From assembly GCF_009828095.1 (NCBI RefSeq), contig NZ_WTYP01000002.1, positions 873,001 through 937,000 on the forward strand: a DNA stretch of 64,000 bases, given 5' to 3'. Of the stretch, positions 25,430 to 33,212 are shown piece after piece. The notes below the pieces were generated by a model. It was given only the letters and a program-made list of their open reading frames with translations. It was not told the DNA's origin and ran no database searches. The first letter of the stretch is position 1. Each line of letters starts with the position of its first letter. This stretch comes from Pontixanthobacter luteolus. Its GTDB lineage: Bacteria > Pseudomonadota > Alphaproteobacteria > Sphingomonadales > Sphingomonadaceae. A program made the position numbers and the translations under genes.

Positions 25430-25447
25430 CACGATGGGGGGACAGCA

Positions 25448-26062
25448 ATGAAAAACGCAGCATTGAAAACAGCTTGCTCGCTGGCAGCAGCGGCAGTCAT
25501 TCTCTTCAGCCCTGTCCAGGCGCAGGCCGGATCATCGGGCGGAGACAGGCGCTTTGCAGTCGAAGGTGCGGGCAATCTGGATTGCGCCTCGTTTCTCGAT
25601 TCCCGCAAGGATCGAGGGTCGCCGGAATACCAGCGATTTATCGGTTTTGCGGAAGGCTACCTCAGCGCCGCCAACCTGTATGAGCCTGCAACTTTCGATC
25701 TTTCGCCGTGGCATAATGCTGCGGCTTTCGACCTGATATTGAGCAACCACTGTGAAACGCATGGCGAGGAAAAACTGGCCAATGTGCTGCAGCGGATGGT
25801 GTCCAGTTTCCGCCCGCTGAGGATCGCCGAATTTTCGCCGATGGTGGAAGTCGGCAGCGGTGAATACCGCGCGATTGTCTATGAAACGATTCTGAAGCGG
25901 GCCCAGGCCGCGCTGGGGCAGCTCGGTTATTACGCAGGCCCCGAAGACGCGAAATATACGACCGACCTGCGGGAAGGTTTCCTGAAATTCCAACGTGACA
26001 AACAGCTTGTCGAAACCGGTGTGCCGGACCCGGCAACGCTGTGGACGCTGCTGAATCCGTAA
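25448..26062 (+). CDS. Secreted peptidoglycan-binding-domain protein inserted in the Fap-like operon
   Basis: 204 residues with a signal peptide ending near VQAQAG and a strong GGGGGGA site. The first half has two Cys (LDCASFLDSR and LSNHCETH) that could form a disulfide, and is related in feel to the small Rap1a/Tai-type periplasmic helical domain. The C-terminal 70 residues match a PG_binding_1 module (AQAALGQLGYYAGPEDAKYT, LREGFLKFQRDKQL, PDPATLWTLL). I know of no equivalent gene in the Pseudomonas fapABCDEF order. It may anchor the export complex to the cell wall. It lies 18 nt after fapE and 42 nt before fapF, in the same direction. Confidence 0.8.
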   Translation: MKNAALKTACSLAAAAVILFSPVQAQAGSSGGDRRFAVEGAGNLDCASFLDSRKDRGSPEYQRFIGFAEGYLSAANLYEPATFDLSPWHNAAAFDLILSNHCETHGEEKLANVLQRMVSSFRPLRIAEFSPMVEVGSGEYRAIVYETILKRAQAALGQLGYYAGPEDAKYTTDLREGFLKFQRDKQLVETGVPDPATLWTLLNP

Positions 26063-26104
26063 TGGCCACGGAACATGGCCAGTTAATCATGAAAGGTGGG
26101 GGAA

Positions 26105-27496
26105 ATGACCAAATCTCGTATTTTGCATTCGTTGATGGCCGGGTGTGCTGTTGCAGCCTTGGCCGGAACTCCAGCGACACTTCAGGCCCGGGAGACAGGG
26201 CCGGAAACCGCATCGCAGGTCGAAATTCTGCAAGACAAGATCGCGGAACTGGAACGACGCGATGCAGCGTCGCAATCGCGGATCGACAATCTCGAAGCGC
26301 GTATCGCCGAACTGGCCGACATTTCCGATCGCCGCGCCTGGATAGATGCTGAGCCGGTTGAGGCTGACGATCTGGTTGTCATGCGCGGAATGTTTGCCTC
26401 GAACCCGAACGTAGCCCGGCCCAGCGATCCATCCTGGGCTTTTGTCCGTCAGCAGGACCAGCCTGCGCAATCGGTGTCGGGTTCGGTTCTCGGTCAGTCT
26501 CCGGTTGAAGGCGCAGATGACGAGCCAACGCTCAAGGAACCTGCGAAGACGCAGGCCGTGACCGACGTGACCGAACAACAGCAGGGCCGTTTTGGCGATC
26601 GCCTCAGTCTGGAGCTGGGTCTGGGCTATACCCATTTTGATGATGCGCGCATCAATCTGGACGGATTCCTTGCGCTTGATGCTATTTTCCTTGGCACGAT
26701 CAGCATCGACCAGGTGAAGGCGGACATTTTTACCGTCGATCCAACCATCCGTTACGGTGTGAGTGACAGGCTGTCGCTGGATGCCAGCGTGCCCTACCTC
26801 TACCGGACTTCGAATTTCCAGTCGGGCGGCGCAGGCGGCGCTGCGGGCGAGCTGATCGAGGAAACGGTTTCAGCAGACGGGCTGGGCGATGTCAGTGTCG
26901 GCGGCAGTTTCCGGTTGATGCAGGAGAGCGCCGGGCGGCCCGATCTGGTGCTCAGCGCGCGGGCCAAATTCCCCACTGGCAGGGACCCCTTCGGTGTCGA
27001 GTTCATCGAAGTCCCCAATAGCGAAGGTAACCTGCAAGTCCCCGCAACGCTGGCGACCGGCAGCGGGGTCTACGGCGCCTCTGCCGGGCTATCCGTGCTG
27101 AAGACGCTGGACCCGATGATTGTGTTCGGAAATGTCACCTATTTTCACAATTTCCCGCGCAGCTTTGCGGATATCGACGAGAACCCCGATGACCAGCCGG
27201 GCCGGGTCAATGTCGGCAATGCATTTCAATTTGGCGGAGGGTTGGCGTTCGCCCTGAACGAGCGGTCCAGCATTTCGATGTCCTACAGCCAGCGCCTCGT
27301 CAAACGCACGCGCATCCGGCTGGAGGACCAGGACTGGCGGCCGATTGTGGGCAGTCAGGCGAACGTGGCCCTCGTCAATCTGGGGGCGACATTTTCGCTC
27401 AGCGATACGGTCACGCTGATCACCAATGTCGGGATCGGGCTAACCGATGACAGCCCTGACATGGCGGTAAACATCCGCGTGCCGTTCCGGTTTTAG
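26105..27496 (+). CDS. fapF: FapF-like outer-membrane beta-barrel with N-terminal coiled coil
   Basis: 463 residues from the ATG at 26105 (GGTGGGGG upstream; a GTG at 26096 is in frame). Signal peptide, then a heptad-like coiled coil at about residues 36-75 (VEILQDKIAELERRD...), a disordered linker to about 150, and then a beta-rich barrel with alternating hydrophobic residues ending in the terminal Phe (VNIRVPFRF) typical of outer-membrane proteins. This architecture (trimerising coiled-coil plug plus 12-strand barrel) is that of Pseudomonas FapF, the pore through which amyloid subunits leave the cell. It is the last gene of the operon. Confidence 0.85.
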   Translation: MTKSRILHSLMAGCAVAALAGTPATLQARETGPETASQVEILQDKIAELERRDAASQSRIDNLEARIAELADISDRRAWIDAEPVEADDLVVMRGMFASNPNVARPSDPSWAFVRQQDQPAQSVSGSVLGQSPVEGADDEPTLKEPAKTQAVTDVTEQQQGRFGDRLSLELGLGYTHFDDARINLDGFLALDAIFLGTISIDQVKADIFTVDPTIRYGVSDRLSLDASVPYLYRTSNFQSGGAGGAAGELIEETVSADGLGDVSVGGSFRLMQESAGRPDLVLSARAKFPTGRDPFGVEFIEVPNSEGNLQVPATLATGSGVYGASAGLSVLKTLDPMIVFGNVTYFHNFPRSFADIDENPDDQPGRVNVGNAFQFGGGLAFALNERSSISMSYSQRLVKRTRIRLEDQDWRPIVGSQANVALVNLGATFSLSDTVTLITNVGIGLTDDSPDMAVNIRVPFRF

Positions 27497-27561
27497 GATC
27501 GCGTGACCGGCCAGCGGCCAACGGGTGGCGCTCCGTCCGAGCGGTGGGGCGGTTCCGGTTG

Positions 27562-28737
27562 CTAGGTCGCCACTGCCAGGGCTTTCCCCCCGCGCGTAGC
27601 GATTGCACCAAGTCCGAAAAGCAGCGCGAGGATCCACACCAGCAGCCCCGCCAGCGGTATCAGGCCAAGGATCAGGACAATTGCAGCGCCCAGGCCGGGC
27701 CAAAGCAGGCGACCCAGAATGCCGGCGGGCGGCTCTGTCTGCTTGGTCGCTATGCGCCGCGCCTCCATCCCGACGAAATAGGCTGTCGCCGCGATCGCGA
27801 TAGGCGTTAGCGATATACAGATTGCGGCCACCAGCATCGCCAGCGGCGCGCCGACCACGCTGGCAAACAGCAGAAAAATCAGAAACGGTGCGCCCACTGC
27901 GATCAGTGCGCCGATCCCGAGGCTCTGTAGCGGACGCTGCCTGATCATATCGGACGCAGAACGCATCAGGGCGGGGACTGCCACCGCAATCACCATGACC
28001 AGCACAGTGAAGCCGACCAGAACCGAAAGCGCGAACGTCGCGAAGAGCCTGCCTGCGCCCTGACCCCATTCTTCCATCGCAGAGCGGTCGGTTTCGGGCA
28101 TCGGGACCTGTCTGCCTGTAACAACGGCCCCCGGCTCGAGGACGAGATTTTCCGTGCGGTAAAACAGGTCTCCTTCGATCCGGGCTTTCGGGCCCAAAGT
28201 CACCAATTCCCCGCTTAGCCGGGCATCGCCGCCAACCGGCGAATTCACGTAGGCATTGGCCGCGCCGACACGAAGGTCCGCCGGAACCGGCGTTTCAACC
28301 CTGACTTCGCCGCCGGTCAGGACGGCTGAGCTACCAATGCTGAAGCCTGGCTCCACATCAATTTCACCGCCAGCTGCCACTATGTCGTCAGATGCGGCTC
28401 CGCTTACCAGCTTGATCGTACCGCCAGCTGCGAACAGGTCCTGGATCGATACATCAGCCACTGAAATCTCGCCCCCTGCAAGGACCAGATGATCGGCAGA
28501 GGTTTGATCCACGCGCACAGTACCGCCTGCGGCAAACACATCGTCGGTGGAATTGACCCTGACAGTTACGTCCTCGGCAGAGAAAAATGTCATGTCCGGC
28601 ATGACTAGTCCGGTCTCGGCATTTTCCCCGGTTTCGGGCGGTGTCTGCGATCCTCCGCGTGTCGCCGCGAACAGGATCAGGATTATGATAAGAGTGGCTG
28701 CGATCAGTTTGATCAGCGCTTGTGCAAGGGAGGTCAT
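27562..28737 (-). CDS. Bactofilin-like beta-helix protein with membrane domain
   Basis: 391 residues from the ATG at 28737 (GAAGGG upstream; the frame is open to 28821). One N-terminal membrane segment (about 8-25) precedes an array of about 18-residue repeats such as VFAAGGTVRV, LVLAGGEISV, LFAAGGTIKL, IVAAGGEIDV and VLTGGEVRV, the right-handed beta-helix pattern of polymer-forming bactofilins. The C-terminal half has at least four hydrophobic segments (starting FATFALSVLVGFTVLVMVI). The helix is probably periplasmic. The function is unknown to me. It converges on the Fap-like operon with a 65-nt gap that shows no clear terminator. Confidence 0.75.
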   Translation of the reverse strand: MTSLAQALIKLIAATLIIILILFAATRGGSQTPPETGENAETGLVMPDMTFFSAEDVTVRVNSTDDVFAAGGTVRVDQTSADHLVLAGGEISVADVSIQDLFAAGGTIKLVSGAASDDIVAAGGEIDVEPGFSIGSSAVLTGGEVRVETPVPADLRVGAANAYVNSPVGGDARLSGELVTLGPKARIEGDLFYRTENLVLEPGAVVTGRQVPMPETDRSAMEEWGQGAGRLFATFALSVLVGFTVLVMVIAVAVPALMRSASDMIRQRPLQSLGIGALIAVGAPFLIFLLFASVVGAPLAMLVAAICISLTPIAIAATAYFVGMEARRIATKQTEPPAGILGRLLWPGLGAAIVLILGLIPLAGLLVWILALLFGLGAIATRGGKALAVAT

Positions 28738-28867
28738 GATGAAAAGCCCTTCGTGTGTCTTCGCGCCGACAATCCGATCCGAAGGCACTAGCCGGCTCGG
28801 AGGCATATGGTTCGGTCGCATCGGACCATCGGCGCGCGAAAAGCATTCCCATTTCCGGAGGTTGGGT

Positions 28868-28889
28868 CGTTAGGTGATGGTACCTAACG
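28868..28889. promoter_or_regulatory. Perfect inverted repeat CGTTAGGT-N6-ACCTAACG
   Basis: 8-bp arms separated by 6 nt, located in the 352-nt divergent region between the bactofilin-like gene and the small gene at 29090. No T-tract follows, so an operator is more likely than a terminator. Confidence 0.45.
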
Positions 28890-28908
28890 CCGGCAGGCAG
28901 CCGCAGCG

Positions 28909-28950
28909 CGCCTGCTGGCCGAACGCCTGCTGGCCGAACGCCTGCCGGAC
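28909..28950 (+). repeat. Short tandem repeat, unit CGCCTGCTGGCCGAA
   Basis: Two exact 15-nt copies (28909-28923, 28924-28938) and a partial third with one mismatch, in intergenic DNA. The remaining part of this 352-nt intergenic region shows no other gene. Confidence 0.7.
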
Positions 28951-29089
28951 CGTGGCAGCGCCGCTTCCCTCTGGTGTGTTACGTATGGATGGGGCGGCGC
29001 GTCATGGTGTTATGCAGCCACTTGCTTTGCACCGCGCTTGAGGCACAATGGCGCAGCCCGGTCCCGGTGTTTGAAAAGGAACAGAAACA

Positions 29090-29266
29090 ATGGCCACTAC
29101 GCCGCCAGATCAACCCGACAGGATCGATCCGCAATCCCCGCCGGAAACGCCATTCGTGCCGGATCAACCGGCCCCGCCCAGCGTGCCAGAGCTTGATCCG
29201 CCGGCCCCCGATTTTGACGAACCTGACCGCAGCCCGGACGAGGTCCCGCCCGAAGATCGGGCCTGA
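29090..29266 (+). CDS. Small Pro/Asp-rich hypothetical protein
   Basis: 58 residues, with AAGGA about 9 nt before the ATG. Composition is about one third Pro plus many Asp and Glu (for example PPAPDFDEPDRSPDEVPPED), so it is acidic and probably disordered. It is followed 9 nt later by the end of fixJ on the other strand. I have a recollection of similar short proteins in sphingomonads, without function. Coding status is supported by the ribosome-binding site and compositional bias only. Confidence 0.55.
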   Translation: MATTPPDQPDRIDPQSPPETPFVPDQPAPPSVPELDPPAPDFDEPDRSPDEVPPEDRA

Positions 29267-29275
29267 ACCCGCGCG

Positions 29276-29893
29276 CTAATCCGTGTCGCCGACCCCGGCG
29301 GCAAAGGCGATCCGCAGCAGATCGGACAAGTTGCGAACTTCCAGCTTGTTCATCAGGTTGGCACGGTGAATTTCGACCGTCCTTGCGCTGATGCCCAGAT
29401 CATAACCAATGGTTTTGTTCGGGTGGCCCTGGACAAGCCCTTCCAGAACATCGCGTTCGCGCGGCGTCAGTCCGTTGAGCAAGAGCCGCGCTTCATCACG
29501 CCGGGAATGACGGTTGCTGGCATCGCTTAACCTGTGGTCGGCTTCCTCGATTGCCTCGAGCAGGGTGGTTTTTTCAAACGGCTTTTCAATGAAATCGATC
29601 GCCCCGGCTTTCATCGCCCGCACCGCCAGTTCCACATCGCCGTGGCCCGTCATTATGGTGACCGGATAGGGAATGCCGCGTGCCGTGATTTCTTCCTGAA
29701 CGTCGAGCCCGTCCATCTCCGGCATCCGGATGTCGAGCAGAATGCTGCCGGGTGACAGTTTCCCGATATCTTTCAGCAACGCCTTGCCGCTTTCATAGGT
29801 AGTGACGTTGCGGCCCGATGTTTTCAGCATGAAGCTGACAGATCGGCGGACTGAATCGTCATCATCGATTACATACACTGGAAATTCATTCAT
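29276..29893 (-). CDS. fixJ: FixJ-type response regulator
   Basis: 205 residues from the ATG at 29893. The receiver domain has the acidic cluster VIDDDDSVRR, phosphoacceptor Asp54 in ILLDIRMPEMDG, Thr in IMTGHGDV and Lys in FIEKPFEK. The C-terminal LuxR/FixJ HTH begins at about residue 140 (LTPRERDVLEGLVQGHPNKTIG, ISARTVEIHRANLMNKL). The start overlaps the end of fixL by 8 nt, so the pair is translationally coupled. FixJ proteins activate genes at low oxygen when phosphorylated by FixL. Confidence 0.93.
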   Translation of the reverse strand: MNEFPVYVIDDDDSVRRSVSFMLKTSGRNVTTYESGKALLKDIGKLSPGSILLDIRMPEMDGLDVQEEITARGIPYPVTIMTGHGDVELAVRAMKAGAIDFIEKPFEKTTLLEAIEEADHRLSDASNRHSRRDEARLLLNGLTPRERDVLEGLVQGHPNKTIGYDLGISARTVEIHRANLMNKLEVRNLSDLLRIAFAAGVGDTD

Positions 29894-31076
29894 CGGATTC
29901 CTCCACTGAGGCTCGGTCGAGAGTGAACCTGAAAATGGTGCCGCCCAATTCGGAAGGTTCGGCCCCGATCCTGCCGCCATGAGCAGTGACAATTGTATGG
30001 CAAATGGACAGACCAAGGCCCATTCCGGTTGGCTTCGTGCTTATGAATGGGTGGAACAACCGTTCGGCAACTTGCGGCTCCAGACCTGGGCCGCTGTCGC
30101 TGACGGAGACGGTGACCTTTTTCAGTCCCGAGGGCTCTGACGCGATGACGATGCGTTTGAATTCGGAATCTTCCATCGCTTCCAGAGCGTTGCGGAGAAG
30201 GTTGACCAGAACCTGCTGAATTTGCACCGGCACCGCCAGAACCGTGTCGCACGCCGGGTCGAGACGGGTGGAGAAATCGACTCCTTTTCCGTCGCCATTC
30301 ACCAGCGCCAGTGCTGTCGCCTCGCGGACGATTTTGGACAGGCTGGCTATTTCGGGCCTTGCATTGCCGCGGACGATGAATTCCCGCAGCCGGTGGATGA
30401 TTCTGCCCGCGCGGATTGCTTCGGTCGAACATTCGACCAGCGCGCCGCGCACCATATCGATATTCTCTGTGGTCGGGTCGGCAAGAAGATCCTTTGCCGC
30501 GTCGATATAATTGGCAACCGAAGTCAGCGGCTGGTTCAATTCATGGGCGAGCGAACTGGCGAAGGTGCCCAGCGACGTGATTCTGGACACGTGCGCCAGT
30601 TCGGCCTGCAAACTGTAAATCCGTTGTTCTGTTTCGCGCTGCTCGCTCAGATCCCGGATAAATCCGGTAAACATACGGATCTCTCCGACAAACATTTCGC
30701 CCACGGAAAGCTTCGCCGGGAAAACTTCTCCAGTGTGCCGAATTGCCGAAATGATGCGCCCGGTCCCGATGATGCGCCGCTCTCCGGTAGTGATGTAGTG
30801 GCGCAAATAGCCGTCATGCGCCTCCCGGTCGGGCGATGGCATGAGCAGGCTGACGTTTTTGCCGACCAGTTCGGCTTCCTGATACCCGAACATCTTTTCC
30901 GCCCCCTGGCTGAAGGATATGATTTCGCCGGTCGAGTTGATGACAATCATCGCATCCGGGACCGTGTCGATCAGCGCATGCATGGTGTCCACATATCGCA
31001 CCTGTTTGCTGGTCGATGCGGGTTGATTACTCTTCTTGTTCAAGGAAACAGTTCTTTCAGGATACGGTACATCCAA
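29886..31076 (-). CDS. fixL: FixL-type heme-PAS oxygen-sensing histidine kinase
   Basis: 396 residues if a TTG at 31076 is used; other possible starts are a TTG at 31043 and an ATG at 30983, so the N-terminus is uncertain. No membrane segment. The PAS domain (about 32-145) carries His87 in REAHDGYLRHY and Arg107 in IIGTGR. Their spacing of 20 residues equals that of His200 and Arg220, the heme ligand and oxygen-contact residues of Bradyrhizobium FixL, and GEMFVGEIRMFTGFIRDLSE also matches. The kinase part has His178 in SLAHELNQP, an N box (LLRNALEAM) and G boxes. Heme binding is therefore well supported by sequence. Confidence 0.9.
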   Translation of the reverse strand: MDVPYPERTVSLNKKSNQPASTSKQVRYVDTMHALIDTVPDAMIVINSTGEIISFSQGAEKMFGYQEAELVGKNVSLLMPSPDREAHDGYLRHYITTGERRIIGTGRIISAIRHTGEVFPAKLSVGEMFVGEIRMFTGFIRDLSEQRETEQRIYSLQAELAHVSRITSLGTFASSLAHELNQPLTSVANYIDAAKDLLADPTTENIDMVRGALVECSTEAIRAGRIIHRLREFIVRGNARPEIASLSKIVREATALALVNGDGKGVDFSTRLDPACDTVLAVPVQIQQVLVNLLRNALEAMEDSEFKRIVIASEPSGLKKVTVSVSDSGPGLEPQVAERLFHPFISTKPTGMGLGLSICHTIVTAHGGRIGAEPSELGGTIFRFTLDRASVEESDE

Positions 31077-31173
31077 ATAAGTTATACGATCGGCCAGGAT
31101 GTGTCATTTCTTCGTCCTGTCGAGGTACAAGCAGGTGCGGTGCGGACCATACGGGATATTACCTATTGGCGGT

Positions 31174-31187
31174 TTGATACCCATCAA
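31174..31187. promoter_or_regulatory. FNR/FixK-type box TTGATACCCATCAA
   Basis: Perfect TTGAT-N4-ATCAA dyad in the region between fixL (leftward) and the L,D-transpeptidase gene (rightward). It ends 15 nt before the rightward ATG, too close for activation of that gene, but about 100 nt before the fixL start, suitable for activating fixLJ or for repressing the rightward gene. Confidence 0.75.
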
Positions 31188-31202
31188 TAGTGGAACTGAA
31201 AC

Positions 31203-32360
31203 ATGAAGTTTTTTGCCCCGATCTTTCTGATCCTGCTGCAGGTGGGGCTAACAAATAATGCAGCTCAGGCGCGCGATTGGCAGCCGCCGCAATCCGAAAA
31301 TCTTGCCCGCTGGATCGACCGCGCAGAAGATGAAGCGATTGCGCTTCCACCAGACGAAGCGGCTGCCATCCGCCGGGCGATTGATGCCGCCGATGAAGAG
31401 GTGCTCGACCGGGTATCACACGCTGCCGCCATGCGGCTGCTGCGGGCTTACCATGGCCGGTGCTGCGGGCCGGAGCGACCGGCGCGTTGGCATATAGTTG
31501 ACCCGGCCAGCGAACAGGAATGGCGCAGCGGTCTTGAAACCGCGCTGAGTGACAACACGCTCGACCTCTACCTTAGAAGTATGCGGCCGCAGCATCCGTA
31601 TTACCGCAAACTATCGGCGGCCTATGCGCGGGAAACGGACGAGAACCGAAAGCTGATATTGGCGAGGAACCTGGCCCGTTGGCGGTGGATGCCGCGCGAC
31701 CTTGGGCCTCGCTACCTGCTCGCCAACGCTGCAAGCCAGGAAGTCACCTTGTGGTCGAATGCCCAGCCAGTGGGCCGCTGGCGCACCATCGTCGGCAAAC
31801 CGGCCAGCCCCACTCCGGTATTCACCACGCAGGTTACCGGCGTGATCTTAAACCCGTGGTGGGAAATTCCCTCCAGCATCGCTGCAGAGGGAATTGCAGC
31901 GATGGTCTGGCGAAACCCTGCGGCGGCGCGGGCGCGTGGCTACGTCTATCAGAATGGCAGATACCGGCAGAGGCCGGGCGACAACAACGCACTTGGCCGG
32001 ATGAAGCTGGTGATGCCGAACCGGTTCAGTGTGTTCCTGCACGACACATCGAACAGATCATTGTTCGACGGAGAAAGCCGCACCTTGAGCCATGGATGCG
32101 TTCGCGTTGATCGCGCGCTTGAATTCGTCGGAACATTGCTCGCTGCGGGCGGGCAGGGCGATTACGACATCGATGCTGTGATCGCCGCGGGGGACACGGT
32201 CAAGGTCATGCTCGATCAGCCGATCCCGGTTTATATCGCCTATTTCACGGCTGAACCGGATGGCTATTCAGGCGTGCGCTATCTCACCGATGTCTACCGG
32301 AGAGACGGCCTTCCTGCGGCCCGCCAGGCGGGGATCGAAGCCGAATGCTCGCTCGGATGA
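31203..32360 (+). CDS. Periplasmic L,D-transpeptidase (YcbB/LdtD-like)
   Basis: 385 residues with a signal peptide ending near NNAAQA. The YkuD catalytic domain lies in the second half: FLHDTSN with a conserved His, then the active-site SHGCVRVDRA with the nucleophilic Cys. The upstream half contains an RYLLANAASQEVTLW start of the YkuD fold and NPWWEIPSSIA. The family makes 3-3 cross-links in peptidoglycan or attaches proteins to it. The FNR-type box overlaps its promoter, so expression probably depends on oxygen. It lies between FixLJ and hsp20, in the stress island. Confidence 0.9.
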   Translation: MKFFAPIFLILLQVGLTNNAAQARDWQPPQSENLARWIDRAEDEAIALPPDEAAAIRRAIDAADEEVLDRVSHAAAMRLLRAYHGRCCGPERPARWHIVDPASEQEWRSGLETALSDNTLDLYLRSMRPQHPYYRKLSAAYARETDENRKLILARNLARWRWMPRDLGPRYLLANAASQEVTLWSNAQPVGRWRTIVGKPASPTPVFTTQVTGVILNPWWEIPSSIAAEGIAAMVWRNPAAARARGYVYQNGRYRQRPGDNNALGRMKLVMPNRFSVFLHDTSNRSLFDGESRTLSHGCVRVDRALEFVGTLLAAGGQGDYDIDAVIAAGDTVKVMLDQPIPVYIAYFTAEPDGYSGVRYLTDVYRRDGLPAARQAGIEAECSLG

Positions 32361-32406
32361 TGCCTAGCTAATTGTGCGTGTCCGGTCCGCTTCACGGCAC
32401 CGATTT

Positions 32407-32422
32407 TAGGGAGATTTCCGTA
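32407..32422. promoter_or_regulatory. Island palindrome upstream of hsp20 (TAGGGA-N4-TCCGTA)
   Basis: 11/12 match to the consensus arms TACGGA-N4-TCCGTA; 67 nt separate it from the hsp20 ATG. Confidence 0.65.
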
Positions 32423-32450
32423 TCGCGGCCAATAAGCGGGCAGCATATTT

Positions 32451-32481
32451 CTTGATTGTCGGAACAACCAATCAATCAAGG
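32451..32481 (+). promoter_or_regulatory. Candidate RNA thermometer hairpin over the hsp20 ribosome-binding site
   Basis: CTTGATTG (32451-32458) can pair perfectly with CAATCAAG (32473-32480) across a 14-nt loop. The distal arm covers most of the AAGG Shine-Dalgarno (32478-32481), which stands 8 nt before the ATG at 32490. The A/U-rich 8-bp stem is the kind that melts at heat-shock temperature. Confidence 0.45.
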
Positions 32482-32489
32482 TATGGATA

Positions 32490-32984
32490 ATGGTCAATCA
32501 GATAGTTACCTCTCCAAGACCGCTTCAGGAAAGCAAGATTGCGGATCGTTTTCTGGAACCATTCGCCCGGATGCGCAGCAGTATGGATCATCTGTTCGAT
32601 GATTTTCCCGCGCGCTGGCCTGCGTTCCATTTCAATGGCTCACCGGCTGTCGAAATGACCGAGAGCGATGAAGCCTATGTAGTCGCGGCCGAGATTCCGG
32701 GAATAAAGCCTGAGGATGTCGATCTGCAGATCGACCGGGACATGCTCATCCTCAAGGGCGAGAAAAAGGAAGAGCGCGAGGAAAGCAAACAGGATTACGT
32801 GATTTCGGAACGTAGCTACGGCAGTTTCGAACGGCGCATTGCGATCCCCGCTGACGGGATGACCGACAAGATTGAGGCGGAAACCTCAAACGGTGTTCTT
32901 CGCATCACTATCCCGCGCAGCCACGAAGCAGGTTCGGAGCGGCGCCACATCCAGATCAAGACCGAAGCGCCAAAACAGGCCTGA
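32490..32984 (+). CDS. Hsp20/alpha-crystallin small heat-shock protein
   Basis: 164 residues. The alpha-crystallin domain spans about 55-150: AVEMTESDEAYVVAAEIPGI, KPEDVDLQIDRDMLILKGEK, the SYGSFERRIAIP segment, and the signature NGVLRITIPRS. It acts as an ATP-independent holdase in the cytoplasm. Upstream stand the island palindrome and a hairpin covering the ribosome-binding site; a terminator follows at 33030. Close in organisation to hypoxia-induced Hsp20 genes, which are often found next to universal stress proteins. Confidence 0.94.
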   Translation: MVNQIVTSPRPLQESKIADRFLEPFARMRSSMDHLFDDFPARWPAFHFNGSPAVEMTESDEAYVVAAEIPGIKPEDVDLQIDRDMLILKGEKKEEREESKQDYVISERSYGSFERRIAIPADGMTDKIEAETSNGVLRITIPRSHEAGSERRHIQIKTEAPKQA

Positions 32985-33029
32985 AGTCCCAGTTTGCCGG
33001 CGCCACTTGCGACCCGACGTCGGCAATTT

Positions 33030-33061
33030 ACACCCCGATCCATCGTGATCGGGGTGTTTTT
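33030..33061 (+). terminator. Rho-independent terminator after hsp20
   Basis: 11-bp stem ACACCCCGATC / GATCGGGGTGT, 6-nt loop CATCGT, then TTTTT. It stands 46 nt after the hsp20 stop codon. Confidence 0.9.
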
Positions 33062-33133
33062 ATATGAGTAGCCAAAGTCACCACGGTGCTGCTCAAATCG
33101 GTATTCAGAAACCGCAATGGCTGACCGGCCCCA

Positions 33134-33149
33134 TCCGGACATGTCCGTA
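33134..33149. promoter_or_regulatory. Island palindrome upstream of the host-attachment gene (TCCGGA-N4-TCCGTA)
   Basis: 11/12 match to the consensus; 63 nt before the ATG at 33213. Confidence 0.65.
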
Positions 33150-33212
33150 TGTCTGCACTGGGCGGGTGCAGGCTAACTGGTTGGATCAAGATACAGGCAT
33201 GGGCGGATCAAT

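Noticed and set aside
20621-27496. Curli (csg) system as explanation of the amyloid operon
   Set aside because: No CsgG-like lipoprotein, CsgE/F or curlin X6QXGX2NX10Q repeats; the C39 protease-like gene and coiled-coil barrel point to Fap instead.
30222-31190. 322-codon frame antisense to fixL
   Set aside because: Shadow of the conserved PAS/kinase gene.
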